Source: Streptomyces buecherae (GTDB lineage: Bacteria; Actinomycetota; Actinomycetes; Streptomycetales; Streptomycetaceae). Taken from it: 64,000 bases of DNA. The stretch is taken from NCBI RefSeq assembly GCF_014295035.1, contig NZ_CP060404.1, forward strand, positions 4,620,501-4,684,500, in the 5' to 3' direction. The translations under genes were made by a program, and so were the position numbers. The notes under the pieces were generated by a model, which was given only the letters and a program-made list of their open reading frames with translations, was not told where the DNA came from and ran no database searches. Positions 25,398 through 35,072 of the stretch are shown here, one piece after another. Within the stretch, counting starts at the first letter, position 1. Every line of letters begins with the position of its first letter.

Positions 25398-27770
25398 CTA
25401 GGCGTACAGGGTGACCCGATTCTTCGTCGCGACGGCGAGTATGGAGGAGTCGGGGGAGAACGCTAGCGAGGTGACGGCCCCGTCATGGGCGACGGGGGCG
25501 CTGAGTCGCTCGCCGGTGGTGGCGTCCCACAGGCGCAGGGTTTCGTCCGCGCCGCCGGTCGCGAGGGTTTGGCCGTCGGGGGAGAAGGGCACCGCGAGAA
25601 CTGGCCCGGAATGGTCCGTGAGGGGGGCGCCCACTGGGGCGCCGGTGGGCGCCTCCCACAAGTGGACGGCCCCGTCGATGTCGGCGGTTGCGAGGAGACG
25701 GCCGTCCGGGGCGAAGGCCAGGGCGAGGGCGAGCCCGCCATTGCCGGCGAGCGGAACGTTGACCCATGTGCGGCCCACCGTGTCCCACAGCCACGGTGCG
25801 CTGCCCTCACCACCGATCGCGAGGTACCTGCCGTGCGGGGAGAACGCCATGGCCTGGACAGACCCTGTTCGATGGCCGGAGGGGCCGTCGATCGGGTCGC
25901 CGGTGACCGCGTTCCAGAGCCACACGGTCCCGTCGCGGTGCCCGCCAGCGAGGAGGGTGCCCTTCGGTGAGTACGCCACGGACGTGATCTCTCCGCCGTG
26001 ATCGACGAGGGGGGCGCCGATGAGATGGCCGGTGTCCGTGTTCCGTAGTCGCACGGTCCCGTCGGCACCACCGGTGGCGAGAGTGACGCCGTCCGGGGAG
26101 AGCGCCATGGAAAGGACGGCGTCCCCGTGGGTGGGGGAAGGATCGCGGCGCCGGGTGCGCAGGACGGGGTCCCACAGTTGCATGGCGCCGTCGTCGCTGC
26201 CGATCGCGAGAACGTCCGTGGCGAACGCCACACTGTAAACGTCGTTGTCGTGCAGAAGCCCGCCCAGCTTCAGGGGTCGGCCTGCGTGCAGCCGGCGGTG
26301 CAGCAGCGCCCGGACGGCGAGGGGCAGCGGTGCGGGCGGCTGCGGGTGCGGTGTGCTGTTCGGTGCCTCCGGTTCCCGAAGGCGTACGGGGGAGTCCTCG
26401 TACCGGAGTCGTACGGACGGGACCGTCTCCCCGAGCGCCACGGACACGTCCGCTTCCCTCGGTCGTACGGAGGCGCCCTCCTCCCAGAGCCGTACGGAGG
26501 TGTCCTCGCCTCCGGTGGCAAGGAGGCGGCCTCCGGGGGAGAACGCCACCGCCCTGACGGGTCCAATGTGCCCCGTAACGGGGTCACCGATCGGAGTGCG
26601 GCTGGTGACGTCCCAGAACCGGAGCTTGCCGTCCGCGCCCGCCGTGGCGAGCAGGGAGCCGCAGCCGTCCTGGGAGAACGCCAGCGCGTGCACGGACCCG
26701 GCGTGACCGGTGAGCGGTTCACCGGACCGCGTCCGGGTGGCGACATCCCAGAACCGGAGGGTGCCGTCCCTGCCCGCCGTGGCGAGCAGAGTGCCGTCCG
26801 GGGAGAACGCCAGAATGTTCACGGGCGCGGTGTGCCCTGCCGGGAGGATGACGACCTCCCGGCGGGGGGTGAGGTTCCAGAGTCGGACGGTGGTGTCCTC
26901 GCCTCCGGTGGCGAGGAGGCGGCCGTCGGGAGAGATCGCGAGGGCCCAGACGGTCCCGGCCGGGCCCGTGAGGGGCCCGCCGATCTGTGCACCGGTGGCT
27001 ACATCCCACAGTCGCACGCCGCTGTCGTCGCCTGTGGTGACGAGAAGACGGCCGTCGGGAGAGAACGTGACCGCCCGCACAGCCGCCTCGTGCCCCTTGA
27101 AGGGCCCGGAGTCCGCCGGCGCAGCCGGGTCTCACATCAGCACGCGTCCGCTGCGGTTGCCGAAGACGACGCGGCCGCCGTCCGGCGAGAACGCCACCGA
27201 CAACGCGGACCCGTACCTGGTGCGGATCGTGCTGGTCACCTTGTGGGTGGCAAGGTCCCAGAGCCGCACGGCGCCGTCGTCGCTCGCGGTGACGAGGCGG
27301 CCGCCGTCCGGGGAGAACGCCAGGGCCACGACGGGGCCGGCGTGGCCGATGAGGACATCTACGTGCCCGAAGGACACCGGGCGGGGATCGGACGGCCGAG
27401 GAGAGGGCGGCGCCGGGTGGCGGCGAGCCTGCGCACGGAGGGCGTTGAGGGACTGCCAGCGGCTGCGCCAAGGGGTGAGTTCCTCGTCGCGTCGACCGGG
27501 CGGCGCACACTCCTCCCCGTACTCGTCCCAGGACATCACGGTCCGCACTAGCCAGATCAGCTTGTCCAACGAGATGAACTGTCCACCGGCGAAGACCTTG
27601 CTCATGGTCCCCTTAGAGCACGCGCCGGCGGTGTCGCCGAGGGCCTTCAGGCCGCGCGCACGCATGCGGTCGAAGGACGGCGCCCCGCGCTGGGCGCGCA
27701 ACTCGCTGAGCTCCTGTCCGAAGTGCCGGAGTGCTTCCTCGTAGGTGACGTACGTTCGGCTCTCCACCAC
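25398..27770 (-). pseudogene. XRE-like/WD40-repeat protein interrupted by an in-frame TGA
   Basis: One reading frame covers the whole region. The first 150 residues contain a helix-turn-helix-like domain (YVTYEEALRHFGQELSELR and SKGTMSKVFAGGQFISLDKL), the N-terminal module seen in Streptomyces XRE-WD40 proteins. About a dozen WD40 repeats follow, each with LAFSPDG and VRLWD motifs. At 27132-27134 a TGA stands exactly where a repeat needs the Trp of its WD dipeptide (RVLM-stop-DPAAP), and the frame then continues through the remaining repeats. A single base change from TGG explains this. The 3' part could restart at GTG 27080. Start GTG 27770 or 27767 is chosen over GTG 27815. Two repeats in the middle are separated by an Arg/Pro-rich insert. 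Confidence 0.8.
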
Positions 27771-27942
27771 TCCGCCCCGCTCGGGCCGTGAGCACGAGGA
27801 TAGGTCCGTGTGCACGACGGCGCCGACACTTCACTGAACATGAGTGGGCCGTTCCGTTCAGTCGTGGACCGGGCCGGTCGGAGCGGGACGGGAGTGTTCG
27901 GCGGGTGCGGGCCGGGGCGGGACGTGAGGGCACGGTCGAGGC

Positions 27943-28185
27943 ATGCATCCGACGCCGACAGACGACTCGGGCTCCCCCGCAGCCCCTTCGCTGGACCCCG
28001 TATTCCTGCCCCTGCACACGAGCGTCGTCCTGCTCGCCGCGCTCGTCATCGGGCTAATCATGGGCGGGCTGACGGCACTGACCGGGGCACCGGTGGCGGG
28101 CGCGGTGCTGGCCGGTCTCGTGGCCGCCGGCCCGGCCGTACCGGCACTGCGCGCACTCATCACCCCGCCTCGCGATCGCCGCTAG
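27943..28185 (+). CDS. Small membrane protein, unknown function
   Basis: An 80-residue protein with a disordered N-terminus (about 25 residues) and two predicted helices (VVLLAALVIGLIMGGLTAL and AVLAGLVAAGPAVPALRALI) ending in a basic PPRDRR tail. ATG 27943 follows GAGG at a short distance. It is divergent from the WD40 gene; the 170 bases between them include a TATCCT that may be the -10 of the WD40 promoter. I do not recognise the family. Confidence 0.5.
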   Translation: MHPTPTDDSGSPAAPSLDPVFLPLHTSVVLLAALVIGLIMGGLTALTGAPVAGAVLAGLVAAGPAVPALRALITPPRDRR

Positions 28186-28224
28186 GAACTGCCCTTCGGA
28201 GCGGGCCGGGTCGGAAGGCGGCGC

Positions 28225-28590
28225 TTAGTGCGCGCGATCGCGAGGCGGAGGGGGCCAACGCGGAGCGTTGGCGGCCGACGTCAACGCGGCGAGCATGCAT
28301 GCCAGGCCCCGCATGGTCCGAAGGACAGGCCCTACCTCGGTCACGTGGCTGATCATTGGACCTGCGGCGTTGAGTCGTTTGTTGTAGGCGGACTGCTGGG
28401 GTAGGTAGCGAAGGAGGTGTCCTAGCCGGGCGTGTGCGAAGCGAACCCGGCGCCGGGCCGAGTGAAAGTCAGTAAGTACCTGGGCGGCCGCGAGACATGG
28501 CAGTTCGGCGTCTGTTAGTTCTTTGCTTCTTGAAAGGCGTTCGATGACGGGCCCCGACGCGATCGTCGAAACTTCTACGGCCGAGGCCCT
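28225..28590 (-). pseudogene. Remnant of an IS982-like transposase (N-terminal part)
   Basis: The minus-strand frame has no start codon but reads KELTDAELPCLAAAQVL, then VRFAHARLGHLLRYLPQQ and SAYNKRLNAAGP. The order 'DaEL..lavaQ', 'RF...LG..fPyLP.Q', 'YNKRL' is the N-terminal domain of IS982-family transposases common in Streptomyces. The reading ends at a TAA at 28225-28227 after about 110 residues, before any DDE catalytic residue. Terminal inverted repeats were not found. It is a decayed fragment beside other broken genes of the island. Confidence 0.65.
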
Positions 28591-28626
28591 TGCTCCCCAA
28601 GCGCCCGTCGCTGGCCGTGGAGGGGC

Positions 28627-29989
28627 TCAGGCTGCGATGGTGCTGGGGCGGGTGGCTGTGAGGTCTCGGATCCGGGCGCGGATGTCATCGACCGTGGCGG
28701 TGCGGTAGGGACGGATCGCCTGGTGCAGGACGTTGACGCGGGAGGTGATGAGGGCGGAGTCAAGGCGTGCGGCGTCGTCCAGGGCGTGGTGCGCGGCCTG
28801 GGCGCCCCGGTCCGGGTCCCCCTCGTCGAACAGCGCAGCGGCATGACCGACGGCGTCCATGATCCGCACCCGTTCGAATCCGGGGCCACGCAAGGCCAAG
28901 GCGCTCTCGAAGTGGGTGCTGGCAGGTCCGGTGGGCCGGCCCCGCTCGGCGAGGTCGCGTGCGGAGGCGGCCTTGGCGCCGGCGTGCTCGGCCGCGTCGA
29001 AGTACGTCAGCCAGTGCGGAACATCACCCAACCCCTCGGCCAGTATCGCGTCCGTCTGGTCGAGATGGCGGCGGCCATCTCGTCTTCGCCGAGCGCCGCG
29101 TGGACCCGACCTGTCTGGGAGGTCACCAGCGCCTTGGTCGCGGGCTGGTTAGCTTGGGTGGCTGCGACTTGGAGCAGCCCGAGGGCGCCGCGGTGGTGGC
29201 CGAGGTAGATCATCTGGTGGGGCATGCGGGTGATGATCTCCACGCCGCGGTCAGGCTGCCCGGCCTCCCCGGTGGCGTAGATGCCGTAGCTCCAGTACCG
29301 CTGAGCCGGCGGGTAGCGGCCCGAGTCGTGGCTGACCCACCCGGCCAGCGCCGCGAGATCGGCAGTCGCGGAGAAGACACGCGTGCGCAGTTGGCGGGGA
29401 CCCCGTCCTGGATGCGGCGGGCGACTTCGGCGAGCTGGGCGATGATCGCCGGCCGGTGCAGGCCGCCGCCCTTGGCCGCGTCGGCTGCGGCGAAGAACGC
29501 CGTCACCTCTTCTAGCGCGGTGGCGGTGTCCTCGTCGAAGCCCTTACGGCGTTGACTCAGGGCGCGGGGCCTACCAGTGAGCATGCGTTGCGCAGCCACG
29601 ATCAACGGCGCGCCAAGGGCGAGTTTCAGGGTGTCGCGACGGTTTATCAAAAGGTCCAACTGGGCCCAGCCGGCCACAAGCCGCGCGGCGGCCTCGGTCA
29701 ACATCGGCAGTTGGATCGAGTCCAGCTCCGGGCCGGTGCCGTTCAAGCCGAGGTCACCGGGTGTCAGGGCCTGCCCCAGAGCTTCGGAGAGTACGGCAGC
29801 AAGCAGGTTCGGGACCGGGGGGCGAGGTCGCTCGCCCTCGATCCAGCGGCGGATACGCGTGACGCCCGGCGCGACTTGCCTGTGGCCTTCGGCTTGAGCC
29901 CGTGCCACAAGGCGCCGAGCTATCTCTGCGTGCGGCGATCCCGTTGCAGCGATCAGCAGAGCCAGCTGCGGGTTATCTGTCTCGGCCAC
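28627..29989 (-). pseudogene. Helix-turn-helix/TPR transcriptional regulator with two frameshifts
   Basis: Joined across three frames this is a typical 450-residue Streptomyces regulator: MAETDNPQLALLIAATG start, an HTH-like RRLVARAQAEGH segment with WIEGERPRPPVP, a helical middle and TPR-like repeats ending in a conserved YRTATVDDIRARI. The first frame fails near 29390-29400, where the expected VFSATADLAALAGWVS continues in another frame through WSYGIYATGEAGQPDRG. The second shift is near 29060-29080, after GRVHAALGEDEMA, and the last part resumes at GLGDVPHWLTYFDAAEHAG. GTG 29989 behind GGAGGGAAGG is the likely original start. Intact relatives sit divergently from small genes like the two that follow. 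It is probably non-functional. Confidence 0.8.
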
Positions 29990-30094
29990 CAAGCCCTTCC
30001 CTCCATGTCCGCTACTTAGCGTAAGCATTTCGCGACCTTTCGTGACCCCCCACGGTACTGGTCCGACCAGACAGCCGGAACACATCCTGCTGTC

Positions 30095-30247
30095 ATGGCC
30101 CGTGCCCCTCACGCGATCCGTCCCTCATCCGCGCGCCCAACGACGGCCGCCCCCAGCACACCGGCGGGTACCGCCGTCAACATGGCCGTGCCGCCGCCGG
30201 AAGACTCCGCGCTCGCTGCCGGTCACCCGCACGTGGGGTGGTGGTAG
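30095..30247 (+). CDS. Possible 50-residue protein coupled to the next gene
   Basis: A Pro/Ala-rich 50-residue frame from ATG 30095 to the TAG at 30245-30247. The next gene starts three bases later (GTG 30251), so translation could be coupled. Divergent regulator and small-gene pairs like this are frequent in Streptomyces, but the sequence itself has no recognised domain and no good ribosome site. Confidence 0.35.
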   Translation: MARAPHAIRPSSARPTTAAPSTPAGTAVNMAVPPPEDSALAAGHPHVGWW

Positions 30248-30250
30248 GCC

Positions 30251-30835
30251 GTGACCGGCTCGCCGATACCTCCGTGGGTGATCACGGATCAGCGCGCGCA
30301 GTTGATCACAGTGGGGCCCTGGTGGCCGGCGGTCACTGTGCCCGAGGACTGGGGCGTTTTGATGGCCGAAGCCCTGGCCGGTGCGAGCGGCCCAGCTTTC
30401 CACGAACCCGGACTGCGTTACCTGGTCTATCTCGTCCCTGGGCAGGCTGAGGGGTGGCCTGATGCGGAGGCGGCCGGGGTCTCGGTGGTCCGCGCGGGCG
30501 ATCCCCTCCTGGTTCCGCACGTAGACGGCACGTTCGTGGGCCTCCAGCGTTTTCACTGGCTCGCCTCACTCATGAAGCCACTCGCCTCTCCTGCCCGACT
30601 ACGAGAGGCGATCGAGGCCACCGTCGGGCCCCTGGAACACGCCGGAGGGAAGGGCCCGGTCAGGGTGTGTTGCGAGTGCGGCAGCCCCACCCGCGCCGCG
30701 GTGCTGGTCGACGTGTTCGTCCCGATGTCCTCCTCGCCCCGGGAGTGGTATGCGTGCGCCGCGTGCTGGAACCGCTGGCAACGCGGCCAGAAGGCGCGCC
30801 ATCTGCGAGCGGTACCAGGAGCGGCGGCACAGTGA
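30251..30835 (+). CDS. Hypothetical protein with a C-terminal zinc-ribbon-like motif
   Basis: A 194-residue protein. The first 130 residues are mixed alpha/beta with no motif I recognise. Residues 138-178 contain CCECGSPTRAAVLVDV and, after a gap, YACAACWNRW: two CxxC-type pairs that could bind zinc. The start GTG 30251 gives a plausible protein, with stop TGA at 30833-30835. It lies divergent from the broken TPR regulator, the usual partner of such genes, so its own regulation is probably lost. Function unknown. Confidence 0.6.
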   Translation: MTGSPIPPWVITDQRAQLITVGPWWPAVTVPEDWGVLMAEALAGASGPAFHEPGLRYLVYLVPGQAEGWPDAEAAGVSVVRAGDPLLVPHVDGTFVGLQRFHWLASLMKPLASPARLREAIEATVGPLEHAGGKGPVRVCCECGSPTRAAVLVDVFVPMSSSPREWYACAACWNRWQRGQKARHLRAVPGAAAQ

Positions 30836-31049
30836 TTCACCCCGGATTCCTGCAGTCCTCGCGCTGCCTGCGCCTGGCCCCACGCGACAGGATTTCCAGG
30901 CCAGACGGCAGCGAGGAGGGCGCGTGCCTCTGCGCGCGATCCGGGCACCGCGAGCGGGCCGAAGTTCCGACCCACCGCTCCTGCGCCGAACGTGCACGGC
31001 TGGCCCACGTGTGCACTACCCATCGTTCGTATCGCACGAGAGGTTCGAT

Positions 31050-31370
31050 ATGCCCACACCGAGACGCCGGCAAGAGTGGGTGAGCCTGGGACTGGTCTTC
31101 GGAGGCCACACTCCCCCCATCGAGGCACCCCCTGTCCCGGTTCCGCAAGTGCCAATGAACCGACCACCCTTGGCCGATGAGGACGAGGAGGAGAGGGCCG
31201 TTATGGAGGAGGCCGGCTACATCCCGCGCGCGCCCTTCCCTGGTCGCTCCATGCCGTGGGACAGCACATGCGCCACGTGTCACGAGCACCGCCGGCCCAC
31301 GCTCCAGCAGGTGGAGACCGGAACTCGGTGCCACCACCACGGCCGCCGCCGGTACGGCCCCCGCCCCTGA
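31050..31370 (+). CDS. Hypothetical protein with Cys/His cluster
   Basis: A 106-residue protein starting at ATG 31050 behind GAGAGG. The N-terminal part is Pro-rich. A short acidic run (ADEDEEERAVMEEAGY) precedes CATCHEHRRPTLQQ and a later RCHHHGRRR, so Cys and His residues may bind a metal. No known family. The same strand and the small size suggest it belongs with the two genes upstream. Composition is less GC-rich than the chromosome. Confidence 0.45.
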   Translation: MPTPRRRQEWVSLGLVFGGHTPPIEAPPVPVPQVPMNRPPLADEDEEERAVMEEAGYIPRAPFPGRSMPWDSTCATCHEHRRPTLQQVETGTRCHHHGRRRYGPRP

Positions 31371-31500
31371 ACCTGAGCCGTAGGCAACCTGCTTCGCCTC
31401 CGATCTTCGCTACCCCTCGACTCACGCCCCACCCGCCGAGGGGCCCGCGCCCCGATTCCGCTGCCGGCTTCCGGTCCTCGCCCCTCCACCTCCACCATGC

Positions 31501-32577
31501 GTGTACCAGCACGGCCGACCAGTGGTGGACCTGCGGGGAGGTGTCGCCGACCGCGACACCGGTCGCACATGGGAGCGAGACACGCTCCAGCTCGTCTACT
31601 CGGTCACCAAGGGGGCGACCGCGACCGCCGCACACATGCTGGTCCAACGCGGCCTGCTGGACCTGGACGCGCCGGTGGCCGAGTACTGGCCGGAGTTCGC
31701 CGCGAACGGCAAGGCGGACATCCCGGTGCGCTGGCTGCTGTCCCACCAAGCCGGCCTCGTCACGCTGGACCGCCCGGCCCCCCTGGCCGAGGCCGAGGCC
31801 CTGTCCTGGCACCCGATGACGGCCGCACTGGCCGCGCAGTGCCCCGTGTGGACGCCCGGGACCGCGCACGGCTACCACGGCCGAACCTGGGGCTGGCTGG
31901 TCGGCGAGGTGATCCGCCGCGTGTCCGGCCGCACTCCCGGCCGCTTCTTCGCCGACGAGATCGCCGTGCCCCTCGGCCTGGACTTCTTCATCGGCCTGCC
32001 GGCGAACGAACGCCACCGCGTGAGCCGCATGGCGTACCGAAAGCCGAACCTCGACCTCACCACCTTGCCCGCTGACTCGGTCCCCGAAGAACTACGCGAA
32101 CAGGTGGCTGCCTGGCGCGACCCGAATTCCTTCAGCAACAGGGCGTACGCGGTCACGGACCCGGCCGCGATCGACTTCGACTCACCCGAGGTGCAGGCCG
32201 CGGAACTGCCGGCCTCGAATGGCATCGGTACGGCGCGCGCCCTGGCTCGGATGTACGCGGCATTGATCGGCGAGGTGGACGGCGTGCGCCTGCTCAGCCC
32301 GGAGACCGTCGCGGCGGCGGCCAAGAAGCAGGCAGCCGGGATGGACCAGGTGCTGGTGGCGCCGAGCCGGTTCGCCTCTGGGTACCAGCTGCCTACCCAG
32401 GACAACCCCATGAGTGGGCCAAGCGCCTTCGGTCACAACGGCCGGGGAGGCTCCTTGGCCTTCGCTGACCCGGATCACGGAATTGCCTTCGGTTACGTGA
32501 TGAACCACATCGTCAGTGGGCGCGATGACCTTCGTGCCGGAGCTCTGATCGACGCAGTGATCAGGACATTGGGGTGA
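31501..32577 (+). CDS. Serine hydrolase of the beta-lactamase/EstB family, 5'-truncated
   Basis: A 358-residue protein with the class C/EstB signature: nucleophile motif SVTKG (SxxK, about residue 34), YHG (the YxN-like motif, near 123) and GHNGRGGS (the HxG-type motif near 318). Such enzymes hydrolyse esters or short amides in the cytoplasm; beta-lactamase activity is uncommon. Intact relatives are about 40 residues longer at the N-terminus, with a helix before the stretch that here opens as VYQHGRPVVDL. Upstream DNA (31371-31500) has no matching sequence, and the only start is the GTG at 31501 with no ribosome site. I infer the 5' end was lost by a deletion, so expression is doubtful. Everything downstream is intact. 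Confidence 0.75.
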   Translation: MYQHGRPVVDLRGGVADRDTGRTWERDTLQLVYSVTKGATATAAHMLVQRGLLDLDAPVAEYWPEFAANGKADIPVRWLLSHQAGLVTLDRPAPLAEAEALSWHPMTAALAAQCPVWTPGTAHGYHGRTWGWLVGEVIRRVSGRTPGRFFADEIAVPLGLDFFIGLPANERHRVSRMAYRKPNLDLTTLPADSVPEELREQVAAWRDPNSFSNRAYAVTDPAAIDFDSPEVQAAELPASNGIGTARALARMYAALIGEVDGVRLLSPETVAAAAKKQAAGMDQVLVAPSRFASGYQLPTQDNPMSGPSAFGHNGRGGSLAFADPDHGIAFGYVMNHIVSGRDDLRAGALIDAVIRTLG

Positions 32578-33122
32578 TGAGAGCCCAGCTATGTCGGCGC
32601 GAGGCAGCCACTGACCACGTTGGCGTCGGTCGCTCAATTCGGTGGCGTGAACCGATGAGCGACTGAATTTCGTGACAAGACCTGGCGTTCTCGAAGTCCA
32701 CCCGCGCCCCCGCTTGTCGCGCTGCCAGGGCCGCCATGCCACTGGTTCATGGTGAACTGGCTGGATTTGACAGCTGGTTCACGCGTAACTCATATGGCTG
32801 AAGGAGCCTGTTGGGCGCTAGTGTTTGGCGATCCCGCGGTAACTCGAACGTGCCTTCTTTGTCCTGGGTTTGTTTGTCGGACGAGTGACCAATCACTCCC
32901 GCCGACTGCGCTGAATCAGACGCTGGGCTCGACTATGATCGATCATCTCGGCACGTGGAACACTGGTCCGAGCCCGCAGGTCGCGGGGGTGCGAAAGTCG
33001 AGCTGGGGAGCTGTCGGCACCTCCGCTGATCCCGGTGCCCGGAGTGCCAGAATCCTTGCTTCCACCAGGAGGTCTGTGATCTCCTGGTGCTCGTTCATGT
33101 CGTGCGTATGGAGGGTTGTGCT
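32578..33122 (+). other. Regulatory interval upstream of the DNA methyltransferase
   Basis: 545 bases with no supported gene and lower GC than its surroundings. Two promoter-like pairs are visible: TTGACA (32767-32772) with CATATG 18 bases on, and CTGAAT (32911-32916) with TATGAT (32934-32939) 17 bases on. The second is better placed to drive the methyltransferase, about 170 bases before its start. Confidence 0.4.
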
Positions 33123-35072
33123 GTGAAGGGGAGCGGCTACGGCGTACCTCTTGAACGCAGTGACTACCTAAAGCTGGCCCCACACGCCGACAGCTGCACC
33201 CCAGAGACGTTCCAGGAGTGGCTGGAAGGCTTCGGCAAGGACAAGCGACTCGCCGTCGATCTCTTCTCCGGTGCCGGGGGGCTCAGCGCCGGAGTGGAGC
33301 GGGCGGGCTGGACCACTGCGGCAGCGGTGGACTTTGACGAGCGTGCGCTGGAGACGCACCGGGCGAACTTCCCGGGTCTCAGTCTGCACATGGATCTCGG
33401 TGACCCCGCCGAGCGCGACCGGCTCGTGGAGATCCTCGCTTCGGCGAACATCGACCTTGTTGCCGGTGGCCCTCCGTGTCAGCCCTTCAGTCGGGCCGGG
33501 CGCAACAAGATCCGCGACCTGGTCAAGAACCACGGGCGTGATCCGGAGGACCGGCGGAAGGAGCTCTGGAGCGCCTACCTGGACATCGTCACGCGGGTCC
33601 GGCCCCGAGTGGTCCTCATGGAGAACGTGCCTGACATGGGCCTGCACGACGACTTCTTCGTGATCCGGACGATCGAGGAGAAGCTGGAGGAGCTCGGGTA
33701 CGCGACGCAGGTACGCCTCGTCGACGCGTGGAACTACGGCGTTCCGCAGCACCGGAAGCGACTGATCCTTCTGGCCCGGAGGGACGTGGCCGAGTTCGAC
33801 TGGCGGGACCCCGACGTCCAGCCCACCACCCTGCATGACGCCATCGGTGATCTTCCCGAACTGGAGGTCGTGCCCACCGCGCGGGTCGGCGAGCGGGAGA
33901 TGTCCTATCGCAAGCCGCGCAACCTGTCGCCGTTCGCGGAGATGATGCGCGCGGGCGCTCCCCGGGGGCGCGTGTGGGACCACATGACCCGCAGGGTCCG
34001 GAAGGACGACCACCGGATCTTCGAGCTCATGGGATCCAGGACCAAATACTCGGACCTGGGCGAGCTGCTGAAGACTGATGAAGAGAAGACGTATCAGCGC
34101 TACGCCACCGACAAGTACACGGACAAGTACAAGAAGCTGGACTGGCAGCAGCTGAGCCGCACGATCACCGCTCACATCGCCAAGGACGGCTACTGGTACA
34201 TCCACCCGGAGCAGCTGCGCACGCTCACCGTGCGTGAGGCAGCACGGGTCCAGACGTTCCCTGACAGGTTCCGGTTCTCAGGCACTCGCAGCGATGCGTT
34301 CCGGCAGATCGGCAACGCCGTCCCTCCCTTGCTGGGCGAGGCGGCCGCCGAGGCCCTCAGGCCGGCCGACGACGCTTCCGCCGATCGGGAGGGCCTTCAG
34401 CCCCACTGGCGTGAGGTCCGGGGCGCACTCACGGAGTGGGCGAAGCAGCGCCGGGACGGCGCCGACTGGTATCAGCTCCCCGACGAACCAGACGTGGAGC
34501 AGGTCTCGCTCCATGCCGCGGTGGTCGCCATACTGTCCGGGGCGAAGATCAGACCAGCCGAGATGGCCGAACTGATGGGCATTGTCCGGCGGGCGAAGAG
34601 GCTGACCGCGAAGCTGCTCGACAGGTTGCTGGAGATGGCACCCACGGCACCGGCGCGGTCCCGCCTCGACCGTCTGACCCCACTCGTGGACAAGCCCTAT
34701 GCCTGGCGCTGGGAAAAGCGGCTCGACATCCCAGGGAAGCTGGGCATGAAGCCAGGCGAGAAGGCCCTCTACCTTCTGCTGATCGGTGAGGACCTCATGC
34801 TCGTTGGGCAGGGGACACTGCGGGTTGCGGCCCGGATGAACGGCCTCGACACGAACCATCCGAACCGGCTCAGCGAGGGACGCGTCAACCTGGTGAAGCT
34901 CGTGGGCGCGGGTAAGGACGCCCCACTGCGGATGGGGGCGATCCGGCTCATCGGTTCCGATCTGTGCCGGGAGGACGGGCCCGTCTGCTCCGACTGCCCG
35001 TTCCTCGCGTACTGCCCCGACCGGAAGGCCCGTCCGGACGACCTTCTGACGCTGGCCGCCTCACAGAAGTAG
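33123..35072 (+). CDS. DNA cytosine-5 methyltransferase fused to an endonuclease III-like Fe-S module
   Basis: A 649-residue protein. Residues 40-420 are a C5 methyltransferase: motif I DLFSGAGGLSAG, motif IV GGPPCQPFS with catalytic Cys119, ENV (motif VI), VPQHRKRLIL (VIII), RTITAHIAKDG (IX) and QIGNAVPPLLGEAAAEAL (X). Residues 480-631 resemble a HhH-GPD glycosylase. There is a Lys (547) in PGEKALYLLLIG matching the EndoIII lysine, and the terminal cysteines 615, 622, 625 and 631 have the exact C-x6-C-x2-C-x5-C spacing of the EndoIII [4Fe-4S] loop. The catalytic Asp motif VDTH is VGQG (561-564), so glycosylase activity is doubtful. GTG 33123 follows GGAGGG. It probably marks host DNA for the defence locus to its right; Vsr overlaps its 3' end convergently by 125 bases. 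Confidence 0.9.
   Translation: MKGSGYGVPLERSDYLKLAPHADSCTPETFQEWLEGFGKDKRLAVDLFSGAGGLSAGVERAGWTTAAAVDFDERALETHRANFPGLSLHMDLGDPAERDRLVEILASANIDLVAGGPPCQPFSRAGRNKIRDLVKNHGRDPEDRRKELWSAYLDIVTRVRPRVVLMENVPDMGLHDDFFVIRTIEEKLEELGYATQVRLVDAWNYGVPQHRKRLILLARRDVAEFDWRDPDVQPTTLHDAIGDLPELEVVPTARVGEREMSYRKPRNLSPFAEMMRAGAPRGRVWDHMTRRVRKDDHRIFELMGSRTKYSDLGELLKTDEEKTYQRYATDKYTDKYKKLDWQQLSRTITAHIAKDGYWYIHPEQLRTLTVREAARVQTFPDRFRFSGTRSDAFRQIGNAVPPLLGEAAAEALRPADDASADREGLQPHWREVRGALTEWAKQRRDGADWYQLPDEPDVEQVSLHAAVVAILSGAKIRPAEMAELMGIVRRAKRLTAKLLDRLLEMAPTAPARSRLDRLTPLVDKPYAWRWEKRLDIPGKLGMKPGEKALYLLLIGEDLMLVGQGTLRVAARMNGLDTNHPNRLSEGRVNLVKLVGAGKDAPLRMGAIRLIGSDLCREDGPVCSDCPFLAYCPDRKARPDDLLTLAASQK

Noticed and set aside
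26127..27551. Plus-strand 474-codon frame opposite the WD40 gene
   Set aside because: The repeats in its translation are complements of the WD40 repeats, so it is a shadow.
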